64,000 nucleotides of DNA from Micromussa lordhowensis. Lineage: Eukaryota > Cnidaria > Anthozoa > Scleractinia > Lobophylliidae. Location of the stretch: assembly GCA_964020085.1 (NCBI GenBank), contig OZ026604.1:9088132-9152131 (forward strand), given 5' to 3'. This document shows, one piece after another, positions 1 to 10,703 of the stretch; the stretch's first letter is position 1, and each line of letters starts with the position of its first letter. A model generated the notes under the pieces. The model saw nothing but the letters and a program-made list of their open reading frames with translations. It had not been told where the DNA came from and made no database searches. The translations under genes and the position numbers were made by a program.

Positions 1-560
1 AAAAAGTGAAAGGCTGAGGAAAACATTGATCTGTTTTAACGAATGCTTCGCGCTTTTTGGTTTTTCAAGCTTGCTTTCTTTCTCCAAGTTATTGGACCTC
101 TTCAATTTTGTTTTAATCGCTCTTTTTTATTACTCAGTCTATTTAGGTTATAATAGGAGGGGCACAAAGGACCCGCGCTTATTTAATTTCGAACTGGTCA
201 TATCTAAACAGCATTATTAAAGCAACAATCGCCGAAATTGGTTATCTTATTTCCTGTTCACAAGCGGGTAGGGTAATCTCGACTAATCCTAGTGCTACGG
301 TTACTCAAGAAAGAAGGTAAAAGACAGTCTGCATTTGGGAGCAAAAGTTTTCAGGTAGGATTACCCTACTACCCGCGACAACCTTAGCTGGTCACGCTTT
401 AGTTAACCTGGTAAATAACACGCAGCAGATAAAATATTTTTTGCCAAAAGCTATTTACACTTAGATTACGTAGTTTATCAGCTCCACTGAAGTCATTTTA
501 ATTTTTAAACTCAATGAACGTGGCTTACTACAGTTTTGATGGAGTATAACAGCACAACTT
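1..560. repeat. Diverged repeat module, partner of 31255-31725
   Basis: This stretch aligns by eye, with many substitutions and small indels, to 31255-31725. Shared landmarks are a 'caagttat.ggacctct' block, a 'ggggcacaaa' block, 'acaatcgccgaaatt' and 'cctgttcacaagc.ggtag'. The opening bases (about 1-45) also recur at 2810-2850, so the family holds internal direct repeats. The reading frame at 26-220 shows no domain and I do not regard it as a gene. The source family is not recognised. Confidence 0.75.
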
Positions 561-689
561 TTAACTCTTTGGAAAAAGGTTCCAAGCCTTTTTCCCCTTC
601 ACTGTTTACTGTTTGCTTAAGTCTTTTACCATTCATTGTGAAATTTGAACAATCAAACGTCAGGCTTTTGATTTGTAATTAATGTAATT

Positions 690-800
690 GAATTTATTAT
701 TGTGATTGATTATTCTGATTTTATCTGTAAATATTGCTGGTTTTCAGTGTCACGCCACTCAAAATAGATCGAAATAAAAAATCAAAACCGTTCAATAGAG

Positions 801-832
<32 letters not shown>

Positions 833-907
833 CATATGCAAAGACTCTCACCAAGATTCAGGCCACGGCAATTTTTCTCATAGAAGATATGCGAAGAAAC
901 GTTTTCC

Positions 908-941
<34 letters not shown>

Positions 942-1136
942 CTGGTGCCCATGTACATGGGCACCAACATGGCGGCCGGAAACCAGCAGAAACATCTGTC
1001 ACTGAGTTTTGCTACGAAAGAGTGAATTTATCTCTCGAATAACTCAAAAACGTAACAATAGTACTTTATTCTAATACAAGAACTGTTCAGATAGCCGAAT
1101 TCCCCGAAATAAATAACCTTTTAAACCAACATAACA

Positions 1137-1196
<60 letters not shown>

Positions 1197-1350
1197 CTAT
1201 CACTAAACCAAGAACCCATTCGCAGTTGAAAATATGTACGAATATTAGTTTTTAGCTGCTCTTATACAGCATGAAAGTAAAATTTCAGGAGGATCAATAT
1301 TTCTGAAGTTTGAAATTCAGTGACGTCATGTGAAAACCAGCAATTTGTAT
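690..1350. repeat. Diverged repeat related to 17130-17590
   Basis: Collinear similarity to 17130-17590 is visible: a 'ttattctg.tttat' block, 'attgctggttttc', 'aagtccaga.tctg', a run around 'ctctattataagaactgtt', and a 'tgacgtcat' near the end. The related copy lies inside the Mutator-like insertion at 16634-18765 and upstream of a Penelope endonuclease fragment. This block could therefore come from the same composite element. No coding sequence is convincing; the reverse-strand frame at 721-1002 has no recognisable domain. Confidence 0.5.
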
Positions 1351-1361
1351 CATTTGAAACT

Positions 1362-1413
1362 TTAATGTAAAGCGCGCTCGATCATTTTTAATGTAAAGCG
1401 CGCTCGATCATTT
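1362..1413. repeat. Perfect 26-bp tandem duplication
   Basis: The 26-bp unit beginning 'ttaatgtaaagcgcgctcg' is present twice head to tail with no mismatch. It is GC-rich in the middle and sits in otherwise AT-rich sequence. From 1414 to 2139 I see no gene. Confidence 0.9.
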
Positions 1414-3095
1414 CGTCATGTTGAGAGCGCGCTATATAAGTAATAAAAGTAATAATAAAAGTAACAAATGGCCAAAATGAACGACCGAGTAGACGATGAG
1501 AGACTGGGCACCAGTAGGTTAAGTCCCGTTTTTCTCAAAATCTACCCGTATGACCCCACCTCAAAATTCCAGGAATAAGAAATTGGGTCTAATTTAATAT
1601 TCATGCAAAGTATAATAAAAATCTTGTAAGACAGATTTTTTGCAAACTAAATGAAGGTAAAATCAAAAATAGCTCAAAATCTGTCTTACAGAATTTTTTA
1701 AAAAATTGACTCTAAACGTAATTCACCCCAACAAATTAACTGTGCAATCCTCGATAAAAGACAGGTTTTTACAACCTTGGACGACAATTGAATTGCGCAT
1801 GCCCTTTATTTAAGCGCGCGCTCATGTGACGCCATGTATCGCGTGCGAGAAAGCGGGAGTAAATTAGAGCTCTTTTACAGGGGAGTTTATCAAATTTTTT
1901 TCGCCATATTGTTTCGCCCCAGGCTTGAATGCATGTTTCACGGAGTTTGAAACTATCGCTAGATATACCAAAGAGATTTAACGCCTTTCAAGTGCTGAAG
2001 TGGTTTTCGTTACTTCTTGAAGTTGCTTGCGTCATTTTTGCACGCAAGGCAAATACTGACGTGTGGCAGGCTACCCTAGCGCGCGCTACTAATTCTCGGA
2101 CAAACTGTAGAAAGCCTCCTTAAAATCCTAGACAGCAATTTTCATTGTGATTTGGTTGTATTTGACAGCAAAACTTAAAACAATTTCGCAATGGAATATT
2201 TGAGAGATAATAGCGACAAACATTGTTGCCAAAATTTTGTCTCAAAAAGCCATTGTTCGAATTTTCTTCTATGTAAAGCAAATTTAAGGCGAATTGTCAA
2301 TAAATATGCAGTTTCTCAAATCACAATTGATATGTTCTTTTGGTAATTTATCATGTTTGGATAAATTTGATCTATTTTGTCCCGGTTATGCGACTTGTCC
2401 TTAGAAGAGTATTTACGAGGGACTCCACGTTGAAAACGTTTAGAATAGTATTTACCATGTTAAAAATGAAGCTTTTTAATAGCATCTACATGTAACGTAA
2501 TAATCTGTTAACTCGTAACTGGTCTACTTCGGCGTGTACACTCTCTAGATCCCCCGGACCTATCTATCATGTCGGAGTAAGATAGGGGGATTGTTTTGTA
2601 GATCTACTCACAGGTACTCGATCTTGATATTCTTGCTGAAGATATCCGGAGGTAATTCCTTCAACTGGTTGTTTTCTAATAACCTACCAACAAATAATCA
2701 CAATCAGTGTCATGCAATTGAAAGAGCAACGAAAATGTCAGCTGTGTGCTTGAAGGTTCCCTTACGTAGATAGGAATATAGGGTTTCAAAGAGCAACAAA
2801 AATTAACAAAAAGTCAAAGGAGGAAAACATTGATCTGTTTTAACGAATGGTAATTGAGGTAATTCCTTCAACTGGTTGTTTCCCAAGAAACTACCAACAA
2901 GTAATCACAATCAGTGTCGACGACACCAGAAAATTTCTTCTTAACGGCATTCTATTTCCCGGCTACTCGCGTAGTTCCATTGTAGTGTATTGTAGTTTTA
3001 ACCACACAATCAATATATTTTTAATATCAAATCTACAAGGCAAGGAAGCCCGGTGAAGGAAGGCTTTTGTAAAGCACTACCTTTGTGAGATATGT

Positions 3096-3640
3096 AAAGC
3101 TCTCTTCACACTAGGCCGAAACATGATTAGTCTAATCACGAATGAAACATGTTTCGTTATGAAAAGTGTTCACAACAGACAGTGCATTGTGCGAATGATG
3201 TTTGAAACATGATTATTCTGAGAATGATTGAAACAATCTCGAGATGTAGTTTCAATCATGATCAGACCAAACACGTTCAAAATGGTGGATAAATGCGGAG
3301 AAGAGGCGAGTGGCAAAAAACAGAAAACAAAATTGCGGCTATTATAAGGCCAAATGGCTAGTTGAAACATGTGCCGATGAAGGAATACAACATCAATTAT
3401 CGGCGATGGGTAGAAAGCAGAATATTTGGGAGAAAATTGCCGCAAAACTTAATGACAACGGCTACGTAAGTATAGCATCGCACTGTAAAACCAAAATTCA
3501 CAACTATGTATAAAACGAGTTTGAAACCGACATCTGATGTGAACAAGTCAAGCAATAAAAAACAAGTTTAGGCGAAAAATGTTTCCTTGAAACATGTCTA
3601 CTCTTTTTTATGTTTCGGCTTTAATGGGAACACAGCTTTT
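3096..3640. mobile_element. Small TIR DNA transposon carrying a Myb/SANT-like domain (copy A)
   Basis: The left end 'aaagctctcttcacactagg' followed by 'ccgaaacatgatta' is mirrored at the right end by '...gtttcggctttaatgggaa' and 'cacagctttt'. This gives imperfect terminal inverted repeats of about 30 bp. A related copy with the same ends lies at 32409-32933, embedded in the same larger repeat. The interior encodes a short Myb/SANT-like domain. Target-site duplication could not be fixed because the outer bases are themselves palindromic (aaagct/agctttt). The superfamily is uncertain; PIF/Harbinger or hAT non-autonomous derivatives are the main options. Confidence 0.55.
3310..3513 (+). CDS. Myb/SANT-like DNA-binding domain fragment
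   Basis: This 67-residue frame has the spacing of a Myb/SANT (trihelix or MADF-like) DNA-binding domain: a Trp near residue 16, 'RKQNIWEKIAAKLNDNGY' as the second helix region, and a final 'HCKTKIHNYV' helix. The paralogue at 32542-32862 keeps the same Trp, Ile, Ala and Cys-Lys-Thr-Lys residues, so the frame has been under selection at some time. It lies within the TIR element 3096-3640 and probably lacks its natural N-terminus. By family knowledge such domains bind transposon ends. It is probably not functional now. Confidence 0.5.
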   Translation: MAKNRKQNCGYYKAKWLVETCADEGIQHQLSAMGRKQNIWEKIAAKLNDNGYVSIASHCKTKIHNYV

Positions 3641-3737
3641 GAGTAAACAACTATATTAAAGTTATTTCTAAATATACAAATACGTACTTATTTTTTGATA
3701 GGCTAAACTTAACACGTATTACATGCACAAAAAGGAG

Positions 3738-3780
3738 AGGTGGTAGAAGGGGTGGGGGTGGGGGGGGGGGGTGGGGCGAC
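3738..3780 (+). repeat. G-rich low-complexity tract
   Basis: A run of G tracts separated by single T or A bases, including eleven consecutive Gs, could form a G-quadruplex on the plus strand. The counterpart copy at about 33050 lacks the expansion, so it arose after the copies diverged. Confidence 0.8.
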
Positions 3781-4473
3781 CGAAAAAGACATCCACAAGC
3801 TCACTTACAGGAAGTAAAACATGCTTATAACAAGAAAGATCAGTTAAGGTTAGAGGTGAACACGGCAATACTAGAGCATTGAGAAAATTAAATAATTTGG
3901 CGCCTTGGAAACAGAGTAAGCATTGTTCTTAGTAAGTAAGTTGTCCTAAAGGCGGGAAAACGGAAATACTTCTTTGTTCTAGTAATGTATGTATACCGAG
4001 ACAGTCAACATGTCCTTGTAACTTTCAGCAAGATCGGGCTTTTTTAAAGGTACACAACTTTACCTGTTTGAACTTTGATATTTACAAAGCATAAAAAAAT
4101 CATAGGAGAGCAATAAAGAAGTTTTGGATAAATTTCTTACAAAATAGAGTGGTCTGTTTCGACTAATTGCTACGTATGTCTGAACGTGTTTTTAAGATAA
4201 TTAAAATCCTTTTTAAATATTGGCTATCTATGTTTAATTCTTGGAAAAAATTTAAACTACTTGGAACTATTATCAATTGAAGGGGTGGTGTTCGGTGGAG
4301 AGTCAAAAAGTCTGTCTTGCTCATTTTCACAAATGGTGAAGTATTGCGAGACTTGCTAGCATTTCTCCCCACATTGTCTTTTTTTGCATCATTTTTTGCA
4401 TCATTTTTTGCTGTCTACAGATTTCCTGGCTGTTTAAGACAGTATGAGAGTATAGTCTTGCGAATGCGAAATG

Positions 4474-4525
4474 GCGGTAGCCTCTCGGTTAGTGCGCTAG
4501 CCTCCGGATCGAGCGAAGAGTCAAA
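4474..4525 (+). repeat. tRNA-like SINE head (degraded)
   Basis: 'ggtagcctctcggttagtgc' and 'gctagcctccggatcgagcg' resemble the A-box and anticodon arm of the tRNA-derived SINE at 49750-49980. The B-box is lost. The same fragment recurs at about 33787-33835 and 42488-42535, always within the larger repeat, so it was duplicated with it. Confidence 0.45.
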
Positions 4526-4989
4526 ATTCGGAATTACCATGAAGTTAGCTGTAATATAGGTGTTACCCTCTATAAATAAAGGTTATTATTATATCTAGAT
4601 TAAGCAAAGCCTAAAAGCGGAGCTCCTATTTGCCGAAAGGAAAGAGAGGATTTGTTTTTCTCGGATCAAAAATGATCAACTGTATGAGTATGTAATTGTT
4701 CAGTGTGTGGTTACGCTATTTTTTCAGTTACATTTTAACAAACTATATTACAGTGTGGTAACGATATGCTAGGTTCATTTGAAGTTATACTAAAATAAGC
4801 GTTTCAAGGGGCTTAAATCCCCAATGATAGTTGAGCGACAAAGCCTCGTGTTTACACCACAAAGCCGGGTTTACGAAGCTGCGGGTCAATGCCACCAGAT
4901 ATGCTGAGCCGCGTTCTTGCAAAGGAAAAAGGTCATCCACTATAGATGTCTCTTGGCGAGCAGTGTAGCAAAACAAACCAAAGGAAATT

Positions 4990-5460
4990 AAATATCATGT
5001 ATAGAATATCTAAAAAAAGTCACAGTAATTATCTACTTAAAGCGCAATCAAATAAGTACAGTGATAGAAAATATCCGCTGATAAGTTCTGTAAGCGGTTA
5101 TAGGACCTACAAGAAAAAAAGTAGGTAGGCAGTACGCACGTAGTCGGACATGCAATGCATGTATTCTGTTTCGTCATTCTTCGCTGGTCGCTACGGAGTC
5201 ACGTGAAAAAGGGCACGAGGCAGGGAACATCAGTTGAGTGTGCGATCCTTCTGGAAGGTCGGATGTTTGTTGTTTTGCTCGCTCAGTGCTAAGCGAACAC
5301 CGAGAAAATCGCAGCATACCTGCCGAAAATATCAGTGAAAGGGACATACTTTGATCGGGAGACAAAGAAAATCTACTCTCTGAGGGAAACGAGTCAGCGA
5401 ATTCTTCGCACCAGGGCACAGACAAAGTGCTTGCTGACATACTGTCGGCCATGACCCACC
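4990..5460. other. No gene seen; 5' flank of a DIRS-like element
   Basis: The piece at 5068-5130 resembles 46675-46740 ('ctgataagttctg' followed by 'ctacaag'). The rest may be the untranslated leader or terminal repeat of the DIRS/Ngaro-like element that follows, but I cannot see matching split direct repeats. Confidence 0.3.
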
Positions 5461-6314
5461 ATGCTCTCCGTGGAAAACGGAATGAAACGGTTAGCACCAG
5501 AAGACCATGCTACAGCACCGAAAAGGAGGAGAAAGCCTCCTGCAACAAGTGCAATGAGCGATAGCCAAGATTCAGACCCTGAGAAAACAGATCCCGAGGA
5601 ACTCAATTTCCCGCCCAACGGCGACCCGCCAAAACTGGGCAGCTCTGTCACAGAGGACACATTGCTCAATGAAATTGCTCAAGACTTCGGACGGAGCAAA
5701 CTGACCCGAAAGTCGCACAGAAATTGGCGGATATCGTCAATAAGCGGTGGGGTTCTAAGTTGGAGTAAGCCAAATTAAATGAAAAGTTGGCGAAATACAA
5801 TCGACCCGATAATTATGAGAAAATAACTGTGTCAAAGGTCAACCCTGAGATATGGAATAAGCTGAAGCATGTGACCAGGAGCGCGGATTTACGCCTTGCA
5901 AACATGCGGAAAATACTTGTCAAAGTCGGTAGTGCAGTCGCCAAATCGACTGACATACTGCTGGCTATGCGTGCAGATCCTGAGAAGACTTCAGGGTCGC
6001 CTTTCACTGAGAAATTGGGCAAATTAATCACGCATAACGCTGACGCTCTGGCATTGTTAGGCCATGTAAACATTGAGCTGTCTTACCGTCGACGCGACGC
6101 TATCAAACCAAACCTAAATAACGAATATTCCTCGTTATGTGGCTCTCAAGTACCCATCACGGGCTTGTTATTTGGCGATGAGCTGCAATCTCAACTTAAC
6201 AATATCAAGGCAACTAACAAAAATGGCCATAGGACTACTGCAAAGTCATCTTACCGAAACCTTAGCGATGGTTGGAAGGGCAAATCTTCTCACTCTAGTG
6301 GAAACCCTTTTTAG
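5461..6314 (+). pseudogene. DIRS/Ngaro-like retrotransposon gag-like region
   Basis: The first frame (5461-5778) starts with a Lys/Arg- and acid-rich, low-complexity segment and ends at a stop. A second frame (5787-6314) carries 'KYNRPDNYEKITVSKVNPEI' and a helical stretch typical of the ORF upstream of the reverse transcriptase in cnidarian DIRS/Ngaro elements. At about 6240 the frame shifts again into the polymerase. The role would be a nucleocapsid-like protein. With a stop plus frameshift it cannot be translated as one product. Assignment rests on position directly before a DIRS-type RT and on general resemblance, not on a defined domain. Confidence 0.6.
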
Positions 6315-7735
6315 GGAAGAAGGGCCGGTTTTACCGGCCACACCACAACAATTCCTACAAATCACGGGAAACCGAAAAGAAAGCCGGCCAGTAAAATGCT
6401 CTGATATCCCGGCAGACAAGGTAAATATAATACAGTTTCTTGAGCACAAAGCTCACTGCTTTAAAGCAGGGGGGCTGGGAGAATATTTTAATCAGTGGCA
6501 GGCCTTAACCTCAGACCCTGAGATATTGCAAATGATATTAGGCCAGCCAATCGAATTTGCTAGGACTCCATATCAAAGAGTAGTCCCCAGAGAGAAGAAA
6601 ATCCTTGATTTGGATGAACAGCATGTCATTGACACCGAAATAGATAAACTACTTGCTAAAGGTGCTATTACCCCAAGTAGTCACGAGGAAGGGGAATATA
6701 TATCTCCTATTTTCACTAGGGCCAAAAAGGATGGCTCTTTCAGGCTAGGGTTATGTTAAATCTCAAATGTTTAAACACTCATGTGCAATATCACCATTTT
6801 AAAATGGACTCACTAAATACTGTTTTACAAATGGCAAAATCCAGTTGGTTTATGGCATCAATAGACCTAAAGGATGCTTATTATTCTGTACCTATTGCCA
6901 CTGTAGACCAAAAACACTTGACGTTTCTGTGGCGTGGAAAACTGTATTAGTATGTTTGCTTTCCAAATGGATTGGCATTTTGCCCCACGAAGTTTACTAA
7001 GTTATTAAAGCCAGTATATTCACATTTAAGGCAGCTGGGGCACCTTTCAGCAAGTCATATTGATGATTCATATCTCCAGGGTGATGACTATGATGACTGT
7101 GAAAGAAATGTTAGGGATGCTGTCAAATTATTTGATTCCCTTAGGTTTATTGTACACCCTGAAAAATCATCCTTTGTTCCAAAACATCTAATCACCTTCA
7201 TGGGTTTTATTATAGACTCGATTACAATGACAGTCTATCCAACCTCTGAGAAGATCGAGAAGATCATTCATACATGTCAAGGCCTGCTGGAGTATCCACA
7301 CCCCACAGTAAGGGAGGTGGCATCCAGCCTTGGGTTGCTCATATCAAATTTTCCAGCAGCAAAGCTAGGGCCCTTGCATTTTAGGTCACTGGACATGGAC
7401 AAAACGGAGGCCTTGTGCCTGAACAAGGGTAACTTTGATGCATTTATGCAACTGTCTGAGTTGTTTCGCAATGATCTGCAGTGGTGGAAAAACTCTGCGA
7501 GGTCACTGCATAACCCTATAAGCCTTCCCCAGCCAGAGGTCACTCTATACACAGATGTAAGTAAACAAGACTGCGGAGGAGTGCTCAATAATGTAATGAC
7601 TGGGGGACATTGGACTCCCGAAGAGGCTTCTAATCACATGAATTATCTTGAAATGTTTGCAGTGTTGTTTTCTCTCAAGGCGTTTCATAAAGAGTTATCA
7701 AGAAAGCATGTCGATCCTTGTGCGAATTGATAACA
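6250..7735 (+). pseudogene. DIRS/Ngaro-like reverse transcriptase-RNase H, broken
   Basis: The segment opens with the DIRS-type linker ('GGLGEYFNQWQALTSDPEIL'), then RT motifs 'ASIDLKDAYYSVPI', 'FPNGLAFCPTKFTKLLKPV' and the catalytic 'HIDDSYLQGDD' (family usually YxDD). The RNase H start 'VTLYTDVSKQDCGG' and 'NYLEMFAVLFSLKAF' follow. Breaks are a frameshift near 6752 and an in-frame TAG at 6948-6950, where family members have Gln. The frame ends at 7730, before the rest of RNase H and the tyrosine recombinase expected downstream, so the element is 3' truncated. Catalytic His instead of Tyr before IDD is a further sign of decay. Confidence 0.85.
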
Positions 7736-8679
7736 TCACTGACGTGTCAGATATAGGTAAAATGGGCACAAGCCATTCTGTGTAAGCCAGAAACGATTCA
7801 TTTTCGTTATTTCCAAATAACAAATCATACGTTTCAGTACCTGTAAATAGATCGATGCGAAGTTAAACAAAAAGCAGCATAGAAAATCAGAATTTTCCCT
7901 TCAAGCATCCTCGATACTTCCTGACAGCCAAATAAATGTACGCCAAGAATAACACTTTACGTATTGTTGTAAACTATATTTCAGCTTTACTTTGCTTAAA
8001 GTAAGGAGAGATTAAAGTGCTCAGAACTAACCAAGTTTCAGTGAAAGGTAATTCTCGATTAGCTCAAGATATTATACTCAGTTTGCTCAGGTTTGCTTAA
8101 GAATCATGACTTATCTCAAAGTTACTATAACTTATTATAACTTAATTTATTATGACTTATAACTTATTATAACATATTTTTGGTTATCTTAAAGTCACAC
8201 GATCGTGCGATCACGCAGGCGATTCTCCGCTCTGATGGAATGTGTTTGTAGGTTGTAACCCGCAAATTAAAACAAAAAAGAAATACTCACGTTTCATTCT
8301 AGTAAACAGCTTCAAACACACAAAGAGCTTCCTAGTAGACAACTACGCAACACCGAAAGAACGTCCTCGCAAACAGCTGCGCCATATTTTTATAAAGAAC
8401 TTTCGGTGTTGATGAGGGAAGGTTGGGTACTTCGAGTTCAGCATGAATTTAATCATTTTTGGAGCCTCAACGCTCAAAATATATCTTTCTCAACCCTTTA
8501 TTTTTTTCCTTTCTTGTCATGTTACTATGGTAACTATCGTTGTCTAAAAGCAGCTTAGGACAAAATTGTGCTACAGAAAAAAACAAAACGTTTCCAACGA
8601 GTTTCATGGCATGATGGATAGGTCGGCTGAGTATGTACTAGATTATACTCAAATGAAAAAAAAGGTAAACGCCATAGTG
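7736..8679. other. No gene seen; AT-rich stretch
   Basis: No coding frame with a domain is visible. At 8107-8185 a low-complexity block repeats 'acttattataact' variants. An inverted pair around 8300-8420 ('acaccgaaagaacg' and 'ctttcggtgttg') suggests a weak hairpin. Confidence 0.6.
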
Positions 8680-9074
8680 TGCACTATTGAGTTAAAATAA
8701 TTGAGCCACTACGCGCGTTCTCATTGGTCGATAGGTGTGTTTAGATGAGAGTATGTTAACACGGTAATAACGTTTTAGATTCTCGCGTATTTTTGAGAAT
8801 TATTTTATAAAAGCAATAGAACACTTTTTCCATGTCCTATAGCCTCATAGCCACACTCGGAGGGTTGGGAGAGAGACGACGTCTCGGGTTTGCATAGCTG
8901 TCTCGAATTCTCCCAGCCCTCCTCGTGTTTAGATGAGGCTATATAAACATGAAAAAGTGTTCTATTGCTTAAATGGATGCACGCGGGAGGTTGCTAGGCA
9001 CGAAAGAAGCGTAAGACTCTAGCTTCTTGAGTGCTTAGCAACCCTCCCAAGTGCATCCGTAACTCAATAGTGCA
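8680..9074. mobile_element. Foldback MITE interrupted by a second foldback element
   Basis: Outer arms 'tgcactattgagtta' (8680) and 'taactcaatagtgca' (ending 9074) are exact inverted repeats. The inner part at 8973-9058 is a long hairpin with 'cacgaaagaagcgtaag' and 'ctagcttcttgagtg'. The same family is intact at 15104-15293. Comparison with that copy shows the left arm here is cut after 'gagtta' and resumes at 'aatggatgcacgcgg', with 8696-8968 inserted between two TTAA copies (8692-8695, 8969-8972). The insert's right half is itself a foldback (8813-8968; arms start 'gcaatagaacactttttc'). Confidence 0.75.
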
Positions 9075-9419
9075 AGAAAAACAAGCGCGCGAAAATTCAT
9101 TCATGACAACGACTGCACACCAGCACGTTTCCTGAAATATCGATCAAAATCCTCTTTCTAAGGTTTGTATCCAATAACCGGTGAAAAAGTTCAACAGAAT
9201 TAAGAACAAACTGAAGACAACCGTCCAAATTCAATCACAAATGGACTGAACTTCAGATCGATTCAGAGGATGAACCGTTGAAAACTATTTGCACTTTATG
9301 AATAGTGCATTCGCCAAAGAGCGATTTTGTTGCCACTTGTTTGGTCGGGAAGGACGTGGATTGCTGAGAAGTTTGTGATGGCTGGCTGTGATTGTTTGCA
9401 GAAAGAGAAACGGCTCTCG

Positions 9420-9663
9420 AGAAGACTTGGCTACAGTTATGGAGCTGTGAGGTCGAAGGCCGCGAATTGTAGCTTACCAGAGACTACTCCAACTGCGGTG
9501 TGCAGAAATGGCCATGATGTGGTGGTTTGAAATCCAGGCGAGAAGACTTGGCTGCAGTTATGGAGCCGTGTGAGGTCGAAGGCCGCGAATTATAGCTTAC
9601 CAGAGACTACTCTGACTGCGGTGTCCAGAAATGGCCATGATGTGGCGGTTTGAAATCCAGGCG
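9420..9663. repeat. Tandem duplication, about 122-bp unit
   Basis: Two adjacent units (9420-9540 and 9541-9663) begin 'agaagacttggct.cagtta' and both end 'ggtttgaaatccaggcg', differing at about nine positions and a two-base indel. No coding role is evident. The few differences suggest a fairly recent duplication. Confidence 0.9.
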
Positions 9664-9857
9664 TTGAATGAGAGAGTGAGAGTGGCTCTTACACAATGAT
9701 TTGTGTAGATGTTGGATAAATGTGCTTCTTCGCTGAAGGTCTTCATCATTTCAGCGAGGCTGTTTATTCCAAGCGGTCGAGCTTCGTGTCAAATGGCATC
9801 TAGAGCCAAGTAATTTTTCTTTGGATGCTGGAAAAAGGCAGTAAATGTTGCATTTAC

Positions 9858-10023
9858 CTTCTGGAGATACAATTTGAGGGCCTTGTAGTCGTCATTTTGT
9901 CTTCGGTCTCCGCATACATTCTGCGGCTTCTTTTTCTGTGCTTTCAACGTTCTTTGGTCCTCTGGGATGATTCTTTGAAATTCATCGTGACTCATGGTTG
10001 CGTAATTTCTTCTTCACACCAAG
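9858..10023 (-). pseudogene. Possible second exon of Crypton-like gene
   Basis: On the minus strand this stretch is bounded by a good acceptor ('ttattttcag') and a donor 'gtaaat'. The best open frame reads 'MSHDEFQRIIPEDQ' and later 'DYKALKLYLQK', compatible with the continuation of DUF3504/Crypton-type proteins. However, the phase left by the candidate first exon at 10307-10529 (one base over) runs into a stop here. Either the pairing is wrong or the copy is frameshifted. Low confidence. Confidence 0.3.
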
Positions 10024-10306
10024 CTGAAAATAACATAAAAGCAAACGGACTTTCAAAATTTGGTTTGTAATGGAACTTAACTTTTCAATATAATTTCATC
10101 TGTTATCAAAGTAAGCGCTTAATAAAATCGTGAAAATGTAATTTCGTCGACTTTGCTGTCTACCGTTAGCATTTTTAAAATTGGGTTTACACATGACTTA
10201 ACAGGAACAATTTCTATTGAATAAGTCTTAGATCTTTATTTCGTTTTATCTTTATCGTAAAGCCTATTAATGAGTTCCAACTAAGCTTTAAACACTTTTT
10301 GTTTAC

Positions 10307-10529
10307 CTTTAAATGTTGACAGAGGGCAGTTTGTGACTTCTTTCGTCTTTTTTGAGTGTCGCTCACTTACATGCTCTTCAAGTTCGCTTTCGCCCAAACT
10401 TGCGAATCTCTTTGCAAGTGGCTCGGGAAAAATGCTCCCAGACAGGTCAAAGGTAACCTGAGTATCAGGCTTTTCTTTTTCTTTTTCTAAAGGCTGAAAG
10501 GGAAGAAGCGAAAGAAAAGCCTGACACAA
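10307..10529 (-). CDS. Crypton/DUF3504-like N-terminal exon
   Basis: The exon encodes a conserved segment 'RFASLGESELEEHVSERHSK' followed by 'KTKEVTNCPLSTFKG' and ends at a donor 'gtaaac'. The minus-strand exon at 15444-15660 has the same segment ('RFASLSVSEMDQILKERHSN'), the same following 'STFKG/SAFKG' block and a donor at the identical position and phase (1). This pattern (R-F...E...K..KT...TN....FK) resembles the N-terminal SAM-like helix of Crypton tyrosine recombinases and their domesticated KIAA1958/QRICH1/ZMYM relatives. No catalytic domain is visible nearby, so function cannot be claimed. A first methionine at 10529 is assumed. Confidence 0.45.
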
Positions 10530-10575
10530 ACGCTTTTATTGGCTCATGTCGTACGTCCAGATTCTAGACGTTGCG

Positions 10576-10703
10576 TAGCCTGAATCTCAGCCGTCTCCTC
10601 CTCTCGCTATAAGTCTCGGGAGAGAGACGTCTGAAAGCACTGGGCGATAATGTCGTCCAGTGACAGTCTCGCTAAGTAGAGGAGACGGCTGAAATTCAGG
10701 CTA
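10576..10703. mobile_element. 128-bp foldback MITE with 9-bp target duplication
   Basis: Ends 'tagcctgaatctcagccgtc' and '...gacggctgaaattcaggcta' form inverted repeats of roughly 24 bp. The element is flanked exactly by GACGTTGCG at 10567-10575 and 10704-10712. Nine-base duplications are characteristic of Mutator-like (MULE) elements. It shares the TAGCCTG terminus with the element at 19606-19690. Confidence 0.85.

Larger units (their letters stand above)
2140..4870. repeat. Large repeat segment, partner of 30790-34505
   Basis: Most of this segment has a diverged counterpart on the same strand at 30790-34505, but the modules are reordered. 2140-2575 matches 31745-32165, 2350-2830 also matches 30805-31260, 2845-3060 matches 32185-32375, 3060-3640 matches 32385-32950 and 3650-4870 matches 32955-34505. 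Within the segment a block starting 'gaggtaattccttcaactgg' occurs twice (about 2649 and 2856). A third, shorter copy of the last part is at 42238-42560. This looks like an old multi-module repeat family rather than a simple segmental duplication. Confidence 0.7.

Noticed and set aside
721..1002. 93-codon minus-strand frame with several Cys and Trp
   Set aside because: Lies in a diverged repeat also found at 17130-17590, where the frame is not kept; no domain.
5174..5669. Two overlapping minus-strand frames opposite the DIRS gag-like region
   Set aside because: Low-complexity shadows of the plus-strand acidic/basic coding segment.
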